NCBI RefSeq assembly: GCF_030272615.1
Contig: NC_081410.1
Location: 502,722,442-502,786,441, forward strand
From: Cryptomeria japonica
Taxonomy: Eukaryota; Streptophyta; Pinopsida; Cupressales; Cupressaceae
Length of the DNA: 64,000 bases
Direction: 5' to 3'
Part shown: positions 21,047 through 32,544 of the stretch, in pieces
Layout: each line of letters opens with the position of its first letter
How positions within the stretch are numbered: position 1 is the first letter of the stretch
The notes under the pieces: model-generated
Seen by the model: the letters and a program-made list of their open reading frames with translations, nothing else
What the model was told of the DNA's origin: nothing
The model's database searches: none
Translations under genes and position numbers: made by a program

Positions 21047-22770
21047 TTCTCAACAATATCCAACATGTGACCCCTTAGGCAGATCCAATATAGTAAAAAT
21101 CTTTCTAGTTCCTCTGAATCTAAATACTTTACTCTCATAATAGCTACCCATAAATAATTGTTATTAGTGTAGAGTTTCCAGAATAATTTAGTCCCTAAAT
21201 CTTTATTTCTCAGCTCTATGTTGTGAATACCAACTCCTCCCAAGCACTTAGCCATGCAGACTTTTTCTCATTCTTGTAAATGGATCTTATTCTAAGGGAA
21301 CTTCTTTCCTTTCCATGAGAAGTTTTTAAATATTGTATCAATATCCGCTTTAACCATCTTTGGCATTGGAAGAATTGACATGATGTAATTGGGGATTGTT
21401 GCCAACACGACGTGAATCATAAGAATCCTTCTAGCTAGTGAGAGCTAAGTATTTTTCCATGACGCAATTCATTTTTTGATAGAAGAATATTTGCCCAAAA
21501 ACCTCTTTTATTAGATCCTGGAAATAGAAGAATACCCAATTAGTTACAAGGAAGAGATTCATGTTTGAAGCCCAACTCATTTGACAACTTTTTTATCCAA
21601 GCTGGGGAACAATTTAAGAAAAAAACCTTTGACTTTGATGTGTTTATTCTTTGGCTAGATACTTGATAATACATATCCAAAACATACTTAACAACACTTG
21701 TTTCACACATGGAAGGTTCCCCAAACAATATAGTTTGATCTGCAAACAAAATTTGAGTAACTACATAATGTGATTGAGGAATAGTAATACCCTTATAAAT
21801 CTTTAAAGAATGTTGTGTTGTGATCATTCTACTCAATGCCTCGGCCATAATGATGAATAGGAAAGGTGAAATAGGATCTCCCTGCCTAACCCCTTTGGAT
21901 GAAGAAAAGAATCCAAAAGGAGTGCCATTAATTAGAACTGAGAACTTTGCTCCTAAGAGACAAGAAAGAATCCATTTACACCATTTTGAGCTGAAACCAA
22001 ATTTGTTAAGAACTTGGAGAAGGAAATCTCAACTGACTCTATCATAAGATTTCATCATATCCAACTTAACAATCATTGCCTCCATATTGTACTTGTCTAC
22101 TAAATGAATGACTTCATGAGTGACTAATGCACCCTTAGGAGTTTCCTTTCTAAGAACGAAACCCCCCTGTTGCAATGAAATGATCTTGAGAATCAGTTTT
22201 GCTAATCTAACTGAAATTGCCTTTGCTATAATTTGATAAAACATGTTGCACAACGAAATGGGCCTAAAATCTACAAATGAAAGAGGAACCACCATCTTTG
22301 GAATCAAGGAAATATGAGTTGTGTTAAATTATTTCAATATATTACAGTTTTTCCTAGACTCTTCAACCACTCTCCATACATCATTCCCAAGAAATCCCCA
22401 GCATTTTTGAAAGAACAAAGTCGTAAACCCATCAGGACTTGAAGCTTTATCTTGGTACATGGAAAAAACCACTTGCCTAATTTCTTCAATAGAGAAAGGG
22501 TTCAAAATATCTGTGACATTATTCTGATTGTTTACTAACTAAGGAATATGTTGGAAAACTTGAAAGGTTTTATGAGAAAAAACATCATCCCTAATAGTAT
22601 CTTCAGAAAATAAAGAGGAAAATAACATAACACCTTCCTTCTGAATACCCTCCTTATCAGAAGTCATGTCTCCCAAAGAATTCCTAATTTGTGTTATTAG
22701 ATGTGTTTCTCTCTTCATTTTAGTCGATGAATTGAAATATTTAGTGTTCTGATCACCCTCTTGCAACCAA
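21047..22770 (-). pseudogene. LINE reverse transcriptase and zf-RVT start
   Basis: Visible blocks: LWLQEGDQNTKYFN near 22770-22725; MIPKMVVPLSFVDFRPISLCN near 22307-22245; QIIAKAISVRLAKLI; QQGGFVLRKET; AMIVKLDMMKSYDRVS, the first catalytic Asp region; then ILFADQTILFG at about 21750-21720, where the usual FADD box reads FADQ. The 3' block KCLGGVGIHNIELRNKDLG (21252-21196) and FWKLYTNNNYLWVAIMRVKY is the conserved lead-in to the zf-RVT domain. The changed FADD and frame breaks mean it is inactive. Confidence 0.8.
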
Positions 22771-22929
22771 AGCTCGTGATACTTTTGCCTCCAATAGATC
22801 TCCCCCCTCTACAAAATCTCTTCTAGTTGTAGATTCAATTGCTTTTGTAGTTTGTATGAGATGTCATTGATGCCTATCTATATAATTTCCTCATTGAGGT
22901 CTCTTATCTTTGATTCCCCTTTTGCTTTT

Positions 22930-24205
22930 TGACTCAAAATATTTTTGAAAACTGTGGAGTTCTAGAATTTAATCTTAGTCTTAATCCACTATAATTTTTT
23001 AAAGAATTGATACATTCTAGACTCATGGAAAAAAGGAGGATTTGTCCACCATCCTTGAAGTAATGAAAGAAAAGTGGCCTTGTGAAACCACATATTCTCA
23101 AACTTAAAGGATCATATTGATTTCTGACTCCTTGAGAGAAGAGGAGCTGTGAATTGAATAGCAAAATGATCTAAACCAGTTAAAGGCAATATCTCAGCAA
23201 GAGGAAGGCTAAAATTGGTGATCCATACTGGGTTTACCAAAAAATCTATCCAATCTCTCAACAGTATGAAGGAATCCCTACCTCTTATTAGTCCAAGTTA
23301 TATTACCATTTGATGGATAGCAATCTTTTAAAACATTATTAATGATAAAATTATTAAAGTCCTGCATAGTTTTTAGAGTTGAAATAATACAACTCCCGAT
23401 TTGTCTCTCAAAGACATAATTGCATTAAAATCTTCAGCCACTATGATAGGGATTTCAAGATAATTTGCTAAAGATAATGATATGGAATCCCATAATATCT
23501 TCTTCCCCATTGTTGAGTTGGGATCATAGAGTGAAAACAAATGAAAAGATACGTTTGAAGAAGAAACTTCAACCTGGATGAAATTAGCTTTGATGAGGAA
23601 AGAGGTTACCTTAACACAGTTCTCCTTCCACGGAACTGCAATCCCACCTAAAGCACCAATTTATTGAGAAGCTATAAATTTCCCATACTTCTACAACTTA
23701 AACAATTGATCTTGAGAGATATCTGAAAATTTAGTTTCCTAAATCAGAACAATGTTTGCCCCACAATTATCAATTTGAGAATTGATGAGGCACCTTTCCA
23801 AGAAATGATCTTTATATCTTTCCTTAAGAGACACACACTCTCTTAGGGTGTATTTTATCATCCAAAGTAGACTGAATACCCAATTGAACATCCTCTTTAG
23901 TTTTTTTAGCCATTTTCTTCTTTTTTGGAGGTCTACCCACTCTGCCTTTAGGCTTATTGATAACCAGATCTTTTTTGGATCTAGTCTGAATAATAGATGC
24001 TTTAAGAATGAGCTTATTTGATGCAACAAGTTCTTTAGTTAGGGGAATCAAAAGAGGACCCAAATTAACCATTTTCTTAGACCCAAAAGTATTAACATCT
24101 AACCAAGCCTCAAAAGAAACATTAAGACCATTTGTGAATTGATGGGGTTTGCGAGGAAGACCCAAGCCATGCAATAAGTTTTTTGAACTTAATATGATAT
24201 TATAA
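22930..24205 (-). pseudogene. LINE N-terminal region and endonuclease
   Basis: An N-terminal basic region (VINKPKGRVGRPPKKKKMAK, near 23965-23905) comes first. The endonuclease/exonuclease/phosphatase fold then starts near 23800 (LINSQIDNCGANIVLI-stop-ETKF), continues through GGIAVPWKENCVKVTSFLIK and FHLFSLYDPNS, and reaches EDFNAIM at about 23438-23415. The last corresponds to the family's GDFN motif, with Gly changed to Glu. The end (GLDHFAIQFTAPLLS) carries the SDH-like 'LDH' catalytic histidine near 23170. Several stops. In a live element it would nick target DNA for priming. Confidence 0.72.
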
Positions 24206-24480
24206 ATTAGGGTGTGTGCACCAAGATGGTGTGCAAAAAATGGACACACTGCCCCAAAAAGTTGGAAAAACATAAAACACGCATGAGTTATTTCAAATTT
24301 TAAAAACCTTGTACGCATTTAGGCTCGTTTTGCCGAGCCTAAATGAAGAAAAACCGTATACGAGGTTTTTCTTATACTAAATGTGTTCACGGTTTAGTTT
24401 GCAAAACCTTGTATGTATTTTACTATTAATAATGTTTTTTGAGTGTGGCTGATTGGGTCATTTTCACCTGTGGCCATAAG
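24206..24480. repeat. AT-rich stretch with clustered short hairpins
   Basis: A perfect 12-bp stem CATTTAGGCTCG/CGAGCCTAAATG with a 6-nt loop lies at 24316-24345. A 9-bp stem AGAAAAACC/GGTTTTTCT follows at 24347-24372. AAACCTTGTACGCATTT (24305-24320) recurs as AAACCTTGTATGTATTT (24404-24420). No ORF. Confidence 0.55.
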
Positions 24481-24518
24481 AAAAACACTTTGAGGGTTTT
24501 AAACAACAAAATACGTGA

Positions 24519-25540
24519 ATGGGGTTTTCAAAATTAAATACACAAACAATAGAAAGAGGTATAAGATCAATTTTTTTCATCTATTTTATGCATTTGACAT
24601 ATTATATTTGCAATTACAATGTAAATTCATTGTTTTTTATTATTTTAAAAAAATTTTGTTATGAATGCTTATCAAATTCTGAAAATATTGCCCCCCAGCA
24701 AGACACACCTCCTAGAAACTTAAGGCAAAATCCATAGGAAAACTCACAACCAAACTCTCAAGATACAAACCCTCCAACTCCTCCAGTAGACCATTCACAA
24801 GCTACATAGAAGGATTTGATAAACCAATTAACACAAAACACTGCCAAAATAACTAAACTGGTGAATCATGCATCCCTTGCCACAACCTTAAACTCTTGGC
24901 TAGTAGTGCCCATGAAGTTTCCAATCAAAATAAAAAATAGGGAAGCTATAGGGATCAATGTCATTCTTTTTATTCTAGTGGGTTGTCATATAATGAAGTG
25001 ACAAAAAACATAAGTAAAGAAAAAATATGTGCTCTTTTTATTGATCCTAAAATGGGTGAGACCTTACCTCTTAATTCAAATAGGTTTCCTATACACTGGT
25101 GTAGCCATTTGCCGATGAAAAATGCTTTTTGGGATAGGTGGTGGATGGTCTTTACCAACCACCTTGTAATAATTTTGAGGTTCCATTATATTTTTTGAGG
25201 AAACTATATTGTGAGTTTATCCTCAATGAGTGGCCGAACTATTTTGATATGAGAGAGTTCTAGGGTAGAGGTGGAGGCTCTGCCCAAGATAGATTTGGAT
25301 CTTGGAGGGTACTAAACTCCCAAAGTCGCATCCCCCTAGCACCAAAACCTATGGTCCATGTCACGATCCCAGTAGCCCTAAAAGAGTCGATGGAGCTACA
25401 GACTCTTTAGGTAGCCATTGCATTGACTGATGTCATCATTCAGCATGACACATAGTTATCACGCCCTCTTAGCCCAGATGATGATGTATTATTTGAGTCA
25501 TCTGGCATTGGTGAGCCCATTCAGCATGTGTGTCCCAGAT
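24519..25540 (+). pseudogene. decayed coding-like stretch, unidentified
   Basis: One plus frame links 24519-24737 and 24816-25001 through stops at about 24735 and 24807 (DTPPRNLRQNP; NSQDTNPPTPPVDHSQAT; LINQLTQNTAKITKLVNHAS; LNSWLVVPMKFPIKIK). A second frame continues from 24983 (KICALFIDPKMGETLPLNSN; HLPMKNAFWDRWWMVFTNH). Sequence at 25260-25540 is also codon-like (DRFGSWRVLNSQSRIPLAPK). CCCCCCAG at 24691-24698 could be a splice acceptor. I do not recognise the protein. Decayed transposon or gene exons are both possible. Confidence 0.3.
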
Positions 25541-25564
25541 GTTGAGGTATATGTTCTGGGTAGA

Positions 25565-26230
25565 GTTTAGTTTAGTGGCGAATATTCACCAATGGTGAAT
25601 ATTTCACGTCGGCAACCTGGATAATGGTGAATATTGTACCAATCAAGGGTGGCCATGTCTCCCGGACTTTATAAATATTTGTCAAATTCACAGCCCAATC
25701 TCCCATTGTTTGATGTGATTAATTGTATCTCTATCAAGATTTCGCCAATAGAATCTACGTTTTCCACATGGTAAATTCAATATTTTTTTCTACACATTTC
25801 AAGGTTGTCTTAATAGACGGCCATAATTCGCCAATATCCATATAAATATTTACTGGCTAGGAGGACCAAATTTTCTTGGAATTTTGCAGAACTGTGTCTC
25901 AATTCACCCCAATTTTTTCTAGCTCTATTATAATTGCCAATTAATTGGACGACCCATAATCGCCTTGAAAATTACATAACACGTGTTATAGTTAAGCATG
26001 ATTTGCCAAATATTTGTATACCATATAAAATTCCCACTGAATTTGCCAAATAAGGATTGGTATAAATACAGTCAAAGATCATATTTATCTCTACACAAAT
26101 TGGTTGGTTCTGAGCTCTCAATTCGGATCACTAGCAAAGTTTCAGATCAGGAACAACCATTGCTGCTGAGTGCATTGGCGACTGCTAGTGACCTAAAGGT
26201 AAGTGATCATATTTTTGAATTGTTATAATA
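25565..26230 (+). promoter_or_regulatory. possible promoter and first exon/intron border
   Basis: TATAAATA at 26061-26068 is followed by about 130 nt of transcribed-like sequence ending CTAAAG|GTAAGT at about 26201, a strong plant splice donor. Upstream is an exact inverted repeat AATATTCACC-AAT-GGTGAATATT (25581-25603), and GGTGAATATT occurs again at about 25626. No downstream exon was found within the next kilobases, so this may be an orphaned 5' end. Confidence 0.3.
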
Positions 26231-26502
26231 TTATTCTGAATTCATCTCTATCTGTTTGCATTGTTGAGTTCATTTTGTATTTCTCTCAAGAACTTACCCG
26301 ATAATTTGAATTTGAAATGACTTTCTTGCTCCCTATATTAAAATAAAACCAAGTTACATAGAGATTAACATCATATTTTCCTAACACACTACCCATTACA
26401 TCCAACCTCCATTATTAACAAACCCTCCTATGCTAGAGACCACCCCCTCCCAAAACATAGAAAAACACATATCCTTATCCCCCTTAGATATATTGCAGAG
26501 TG

Positions 26503-27190
26503 ATGGCCAACTGCTCTCCAATTTCCATCATATCTCTAGTGGAAGCCTCTGAGAGCCAGTTATCCCCCCTATCAATCATCCTCTGAAATGGAGCCAAGTT
26601 ATTGTTTATCACTCCTACCAGATAAACCTCCCAAGCTTCTTCAATGAACAATCTTTTCTATATCTTTTATGCCTTATGCTTAACATCCTCCTAGTCCTCC
26701 TCCTTGGACATAATAGATCCATCCTCCTCCAGATCATCCTCAGAGTCTGATGAAACATAGTTGTCAAGGTTGAAAAAGGTGTGAAACACACTAGCCCCCA
26801 AGTCAGCCTCCTCCAAAATGGCATTGGCTACTACATGCCCATCAACTACCTGAATGAACTTGTCAATCCTCTAGATGCACATCTCTCTGGAATCCAAAAC
26901 ATCTAGTAGTGGGATAATTATGATGTCATACTTGAATTCATCGCACTAGTGCCTACCTACACCAAACATGAATTCAAATAAGCTCTTCACCATGACAAAC
27001 ACTCTTTCATCCATATGGAATAACCGTCTGCATTGCATTCATAGAGTTTCATCTCTGCACATACAACTCATCCCAATATGATGAACCATGCTTCCCCTGT
27101 GATGAATCCTTTCCTCTGCAACAAGCTTCTTGGTGTCTGCCTCCAATGTGGCTCTCCCAATCAATTTGGATAACTTTCAAATCCATCTTC
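26503..27190 (-). pseudogene. decayed minus-strand ORF, about 230 codons, unidentified
   Basis: One minus frame is traceable from about 27190 to TAA near 26503. Blocks: GRATLEADTKKLVAEERIHH, FHMDERVFVMVKSLFEFMFG, CDEFKYDIIIIPLLDVLDSR, DKFIQVVDGHVVANAILEEA, DLGASVFHTFFNLDNYVSSD, an acidic SDSEDDLEEDGS segment, and NNNLAPFQRMIDRGDNWLSE. In-frame stops are mostly TAG or TGA (TLW?MQ, RHW?CD, CIW?RI, EDW?ED, KIW?KR), as expected from TGG decay. No family recognised. The acidic patch and general style recall the other orphan frame at 30278-31080. Confidence 0.4.
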
Positions 27191-27599
27191 CCTCCCATTT
27201 ATAGCCCAGCTCCTTCTAGATTCTTCCATGGATAGCACTGGGAAAAGAAGAAGTACTCTAAACCTCTTTTCTAGACCCAAGAGATGTCCCTTCCAAATCA
27301 CCCATAGTCAACTTTTTGATACAACTATCAAAATGAGCAAAGGCCATAGTGGTACTAATATTCCTTATCTAACTAAATCCCATGTCCAACTCCTACGCAT
27401 GCTCGATCATCCTTGCCCGAATTCCACCAATGCTATTCTCCAGATGATCCTCCCAATTCCACATGATATCTCAAGTCTGAACCAGAGTATATCCTCTAGG
27501 GAAAACAACTATGGATGGTTGATGCTAACCGATCCCCTGCCTTGGAAGCAAAGATGAATCTCCACCCTCCACGACACCTATCTCCCTTAATTTCAATAA

Positions 27600-28321
27600 C
27601 TTCCTCAAAGGGAAAAACAGTGGTTAAAATCCAATTCTTTTTCTTTCTTTATTTTATTAAAAACATGCCTTTATTCATTTATTAAAACCTTTCATTCCTG
27701 ACAGTGCTCACAAGTGTCTCTAAGTCTATTCTAGGGACTTTTTGAAGAAACCTATGTCCTTCACAACTTCGGCCTAGAATAGAGCTTATGTCATCGATTG
27801 AAATTAATTAAGTATAGACTTAGAGTTCATTAAGTATACAATTTATAATAGTTAATTAATTATTAGACAATTCTTAGACCTGTCTCTATTCCAATGACTT
27901 TTTAAAGAAACCTTTGTCCTTCAAAACTTCGGGCTGGAATAGAGCTTATGTTGTTGATCTGCGATCATCCAACAGCCATTAAGTTGATCGATTAATTTAA
28001 TATTTAAATCTAAGTAATAAATAAATTTATACTTTGTTTATTTTATTTTATTTGTATGTACTTTTAGTTCTCTATTGGTTAATTGTTGAATTAGTTTGTA
28101 GATCTAGGGTTAGTGGTTGGATCTTTAAGGTTTAGAAATAGGTCAATATTTAGCATACATAGATGTATGTACCTATTATGTGATAGTTACATGTATACAT
28201 ATACATTTTTATACTATGATGTTATAGACAATTATGGATCTATTTATGATGCCTATATATAATAATTTTAATCCATATGCTTGTGAAATATATGATGCTA
28301 TGGATTATGACCTAACCTTTA
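27600..28321. repeat. AT-rich spacer with two copies of a stem-loop repeat
   Basis: Copies centred on 27726-27782 and 27884-27944 (third copy at 28831-28887). Each has an outer stem starting CTATTC and an inner TTTTGAAG/CTTCAAAA-type stem. Copy 2's flanks (27831-28035) match those of copy 3. No coding potential. Confidence 0.6.
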
Positions 28322-28780
28322 TGTTGAAAACACCACAAGATTGAGAGGGGGGTGAATTAGTCTAAACAAAATCCTAAACTTTTTTAATCACAATTACTTA
28401 TCAATTATCATTAACAAATTAAAGATCAATGCAAGATGAAACAAAAAAACACCAAACACATGAAAACCATAATTTTTACCTAGAAAACCCAGTGTGGGAA
28501 AAACCATGGTGAGAATCACACTCACAATATAAATATAAAAATTAAAATTAATGACTTTCATATTTTACCCTGTCATGCACTTCCTTTGATATCAATGGTC
28601 AAGATCTCCGTGTGACTGTGCATTTAGATCAAGATGCTCTTTCATCTTAACTCCACAGCCCCACCACACACATGGTGCATGGGCCTTGCTGACGTCAGGC
28701 TCTTCTTAAGTGGACCAATAAGATTATGCATGTTGGAGGTCAAAGGACACGTCGGGAAGGGTTGGCCCAATCTATCCTCC
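28322..28780 (-). repeat. copia LTR fragment (3' end)
   Basis: The minus-strand end reads ...GAATT, then AATTCACCCCCCTCTCAATC and GGTGTTTTCAACA at 28322, the U5 end typical of the copia LTRs here. The GTGAG..CTCAC hairpin is at 28509-28525 and GGTTTTTCCC follows. The right limit is uncertain, and no internal region or primer site lies on its left. Confidence 0.55.
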
Positions 28781-29290
28781 TCGTTAATTAAGTATACAAT
28801 TTATAATAGTTAATTAGACAATGCTTAGACCTATTCCGATGAATTTTTGAAGAAACCTTTATCCTTCAAAACTTCGGGTCGAAATAGAGATTATGTCATT
28901 GATCTGCAATCATCCAACGATCATTAATCTGGTTGATTAATTAATTACAGACTTATAGTTAACTAGAACTTCCAACTCATTATATGGATAGCCGAAAGAA
29001 AATTAAAGATACAATTTAATCTAGTTTAATAGTACAAGTGAATAAATTAATCTAGTATTTAAATCAAAGTAATGAATAAATTTAAAATAAAAAAGTGTCT
29101 CATTCGCACTTATAGAGGAGGAATTAATGTTGAATCGTGCAGATTGATTGTATAACAAAGCCTGGACAACACACTGATGGAAGAGAATTGATGAGGTTGG
29201 ATCTTGACGACAGAGTAGGATGTGAGGAGTATTGATTATTTATTCATTTTTGGTGGTCATTTCTATTAAATGTGTTTAAGAGTTCTTTGA
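28781..29290. repeat. third stem-loop repeat and AT-rich spacer
   Basis: 28791-28945 repeats the 27831-28000 block, including stem CTATTCCGA (28831-28839) with TCGAAATAG (28879-28887). 29041-29085 also matches the 28000-28035 flank after an extra segment. The rest is unremarkable. Confidence 0.55.
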
Positions 29291-29296
29291 GAGAGT

Positions 29297-29737
29297 GTGT
29301 TGCAAAGACTAGGGGATAATATTGAATTGAATGGGTGTTGGCACTATTTCAAAGGGAACATGGAAGCCAGTTTCACATTCAAAACAAATAATAAATTGGT
29401 TCCCTTCATGGGCAAGGTGTCAGATAAGAGATTGAAGGGCCTAATCATGTTCAAGGATGAAAGGCTTGTGGATGCAGTGAAACTCTTGTTGGGAGAGGAG
29501 ATTATCCATATGAGTCATAGATACAGGACTAATATGGAAATATATTCCCTTATTGTTGCATGGGGATTACAATTTGAAGAGGATGTGGACAAGGTGAAGA
29601 GGGCCTTGGAAACTTTAATTGTGGCAGAATACTTGGGGGGGATGGATTCAATTTGGGAGTGGGTTGTTCCAGGAGTTGGTTTCATCATTTTTGAAGGATC
29701 GGTGGAGCCTATGGACCCACTACCCTTTTTTCACTAG
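29297..29737 (+). CDS. hypothetical protein, possible fragment
   Basis: Uninterrupted frame of 146 codons, TGA in frame just upstream (29288); the first ATG is at about 29359 (MEASFTFKTNNKLVPFMGKV), so about 126 residues if it starts there. Content is balanced and globular (DERLVDAVKLLLGEEIIHMS; EIYSLIVAWGLQFEEDVDKV; IWEWVVPGVGFIIFEGSVEP), unlike random AT-rich frames. AATAAA at 29910-29915 lies 170 nt downstream in a fitting position for 3' processing. No family recognised and no promoter seen. It could be a small lineage-specific gene, a retrogene or a terminal exon. Confidence 0.4.
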   Translation: MLQRLGDNIELNGCWHYFKGNMEASFTFKTNNKLVPFMGKVSDKRLKGLIMFKDERLVDAVKLLLGEEIIHMSHRYRTNMEIYSLIVAWGLQFEEDVDKVKRALETLIVAEYLGGMDSIWEWVVPGVGFIIFEGSVEPMDPLPFFH

Positions 29738-29909
29738 CAAGAGGATGAGCTGAAGGTGAGATGCAGAGAGCTCGCAAGAAGAGGATGGGAGGCAGGCATT
29801 AGGGTTTGTTTTAGAGTCGGCTTTAGTGGTGGTGGGTATAGATAGATGGATTGGATGGAGGTTATTTAATGACTCCAATATTTTGTAATCTTTTTTGAAG
29901 CTTTAAATC

Positions 29910-29915
29910 AATAAA
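29910..29915 (+). terminator. possible poly(A) signal
   Basis: AATAAA within TCAATAAAATATC, downstream of the 29297-29737 frame. Confidence 0.35.
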
Positions 29916-30277
29916 ATATCATATTACCTACTGGTAGGTCCATAAAGTGACAATCTGACAAACCCTAACAGTAAATAGTTTCTCAAGGCTAGCACCCATT
30001 ATAATATATTATAGTTCCCCCAAAGTAATGAAAGATTCGCCAAAATAAATCATTTGAACAATTTTTTTTATAAGTGAATAGCTAGGTAGGGCCAACACTC
30101 ATTATATTAAGATTAAAAAAAAAGATACAATAGTATTTGGCTAGTAGCCAAAAATACATTCTAGGTAGCATTTCCAATGATCACCCATAACAACCCATAA
30201 CCCACAATACAAAATTCAAGCATCAAAATAGAACAAAGCACCTGCACCATACTTCAGGGTTAGGAGAAATTCCCAGT

Positions 30278-31080
30278 TCACCTTGTCACCTCCATAGCTT
30301 CATGTCTCTCCCTGACTTTCTTGGCTTGTAAGATGAGCAAGCAATCATGTTCATAATTAGTATGATCTTCGCCTACTGCAATTTCCTCCACACTACGTCT
30401 GTCATCCTCAATCCATTCCTCTCCACTCCCTAGCTCTAGTTCTCCTACAATCTCAACCACATCCTCCTCATCAATTTCATCTTCATCTACCAACCCTTCA
30501 GTGGTCAGGTAGTCCCAATGCCAATCATCCTCCTCAGGTTCCTTGATTTTGGCTACATACATGAGGGAATTGATACTGCATAGTATATCACTCCTTCGTG
30601 CCTGCAACAAATGCACATCTTGTCTTTTCACAATCAGAAATTTAAAAACCTTTCCAATGTAATATTTCTATGGGAGGGGAATTAGGAGGTTCTCATCCAC
30701 ATTGTTGATTACTGCATCAATATTATGAAAATATGCATGCTCAAACACCATCTGGGTGAGTTTTTTTGCCGACTCCTTGGAAACCCTGACATATAACAAC
30801 ATGGCAAGAAAAAAGACTGGAATATCTGAACTGGCCCTATGTTTGTGATATGCCATTAGAAAATCTAACCCTAGCACTGTCTTGACCGCATGCATTATGT
30901 GCGAGTGGTCATTCACAAAGACCTCCCTAACCATTTATATGTGACTTCACCTATAAATGTTGCCTATGGTTTCATTTCCCTGAGCATAATTGGTGTGTCC
31001 ATCACTCCCACCTTAGTGTTTCCAACTCGAAGATGTAATGTGAAAATATGGTAATACCCCAATTCCCAATTTAAAGGCAT
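30278..31080 (-). pseudogene. decayed minus-strand ORF with acidic region, unidentified
   Basis: Frame pieces: a lead-in near 31080-30960 in another frame (HLRVGNTKVGVMDTPIMLRE), then 30934-30668 (DHSHIMHAVKTVLGLDFLMA; IPVFFLAMLLYVRVSKESAK), and after one stop 30631-30278 (DVHLLQARRSDILCSINSLM) with a strongly acidic stretch (DEDEIDEEDVVEIVGELELG) and a basic end (KKVRERHEAMEVTR). Charge distribution and codon-like composition suggest real ancestry. I cannot name the family. Nothing nearby indicates its role. Confidence 0.4.
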
Positions 31081-31358
31081 TCGATCAACTTTAGCATAAA
31101 TGTTTCATTAAATGCACACTTACCATAAGTCGCCTTGCACGATATATATTAATAGTATATATATCTTCTTTTTTTATTTTCTAATTTTTTATACAAGTAC
31201 ATAAACCCACAAACAAAATTTCACTCTCACAAGACATTTGCAAAGACAAATAACTAAACCATTGATATTATTATTCATGTGAGATCAAGAAGTACATTCT
31301 AGAGACTATATTTGTAGTGATTGTCATGACATATCATAAACTAATTAATATTGCTGAA

Positions 31359-31363
31359 GGAGT
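31359..31363 (-). repeat. GyG target-site duplication (GGAGT), left
   Basis: GGAGT directly left of the LTR start; the same five bases follow the other LTR at 39167-39171. Confidence 0.9.
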
Positions 31364-32544
31364 TGTAAAGCAGAAAAATCGAACCCTAGTCGTTCTCCCC
31401 TCCCTAATCTCCAAGGAGAGAGAAGGGAGAGTCACTAGGGTTGATGGTTTTCACTTAGGAAGGACTTTACATTCAAAAGAGGGGTTGAAACCCACAAGAT
31501 CCAATCCCACACAATGCAAGATTGGATTCTAAATGAGTTTCAAGGGTTAAGACATCAAGGATACCCTCTTTTGTAAAGAAATGTAGATAGAATGATTGAA
31601 CTAGGAATGCATGTAAAGTAGGAAAGATTCACTTATAAACAGAGATAGGAATATGGTATGAAGCTGCGGACCTGGAATTAGCAGTAAAATGTCGAGACGG
31701 TGCTGTTCTGCAAATTTGAGCGAAAGTTAATGGGACGATGGCGTCCGGCGTGCACACGGTCCTCCGAAAAATCCGTGAAACGAAGGTGGATCTGTTCGTC
31801 TCTGCACAAGGATTCCAGATCTTCCATTACAGCCGCGTACCTGCAACCTACACACAGAAAAGAGAGGATGATTGGGGGGTTAGGGATGAGGGGTTTTCCC
31901 TTAGGTCAAACCCCAGTTTTGGAATTAACCAAGAAATGAGAATGTTGTAAATGTAAATGTTTGTAATGTAAACAAGTACTGATACCTTGTTGTAAGAATG
32001 TTTGTATTCTTACATGCGAAGGTGTAATGTATGTAGTATGTTGTATGTTGTATGTATCTCCTCTTCAATGGTTGAATCCTTGTCTTGAATGCAACACTTA
32101 GCCTTGAATGGAGACTTAGAATGATCAATTGCTTGAAGGAATGCTTGAATGCTTGAATGTTTGAATATTGCTTTCGCCTCCTTTTTTCCCATCTTAGCAA
32201 AATGGGAGAGGAAATGTAGTTTATATACTTGTCAATTAGGGCTGATAGACTGATTTTACCGACCTTAGGCCGAGTTAGGAAGATTATTTTCCAATTTGCA
32301 AACTTAAAGACCCGAAGCCCCATAAGAGACCGGGCCCAAAATAGGGCCAGGGACCAGGGCGCTGGGCGCCATGGTCCCACCTCCAGGGATAGCGGGGTGC
32401 AAGGAGGATCAGGCCAGGGTGCTGAAAAATGTAGTTTCTGATGTCATGAACCAGTTTTGGGGTCTCCATTCAGGTTCCGTGTTGCATCTCATGAAGACCC
32501 AAATCCAGTTGAAATTGCAAGTGTCACAATTTTAGGACGCTACA
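31364..32544 (-). repeat. GyG 3' LTR
   Basis: Minus strand TGTAGCGTCC...TTTACA. Same sequence order as 37919-39166, but with a single copy of the 31-bp palindromic unit (32351-32377) where the other LTR has three. A TATATAAA box lies on the minus strand at about 32227-32220. Confidence 0.9.

Larger units (their letters stand above)
21047..24205 (-). mobile_element. L1-type LINE, decayed and 3'-truncated
   Basis: Minus-strand non-LTR retrotransposon. From 24205 leftwards: an N-terminal segment with a basic PKGRVGRPPKKKK stretch, an apurinic-endonuclease-like domain (about 23800-22930), reverse transcriptase (about 22770-21540) and the start of the zf-RVT region (21255-21047). A copia LTR cuts it at 21043, so the 3' UTR and poly(A) are missing. 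Many stops and shifts. Confidence 0.8.
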
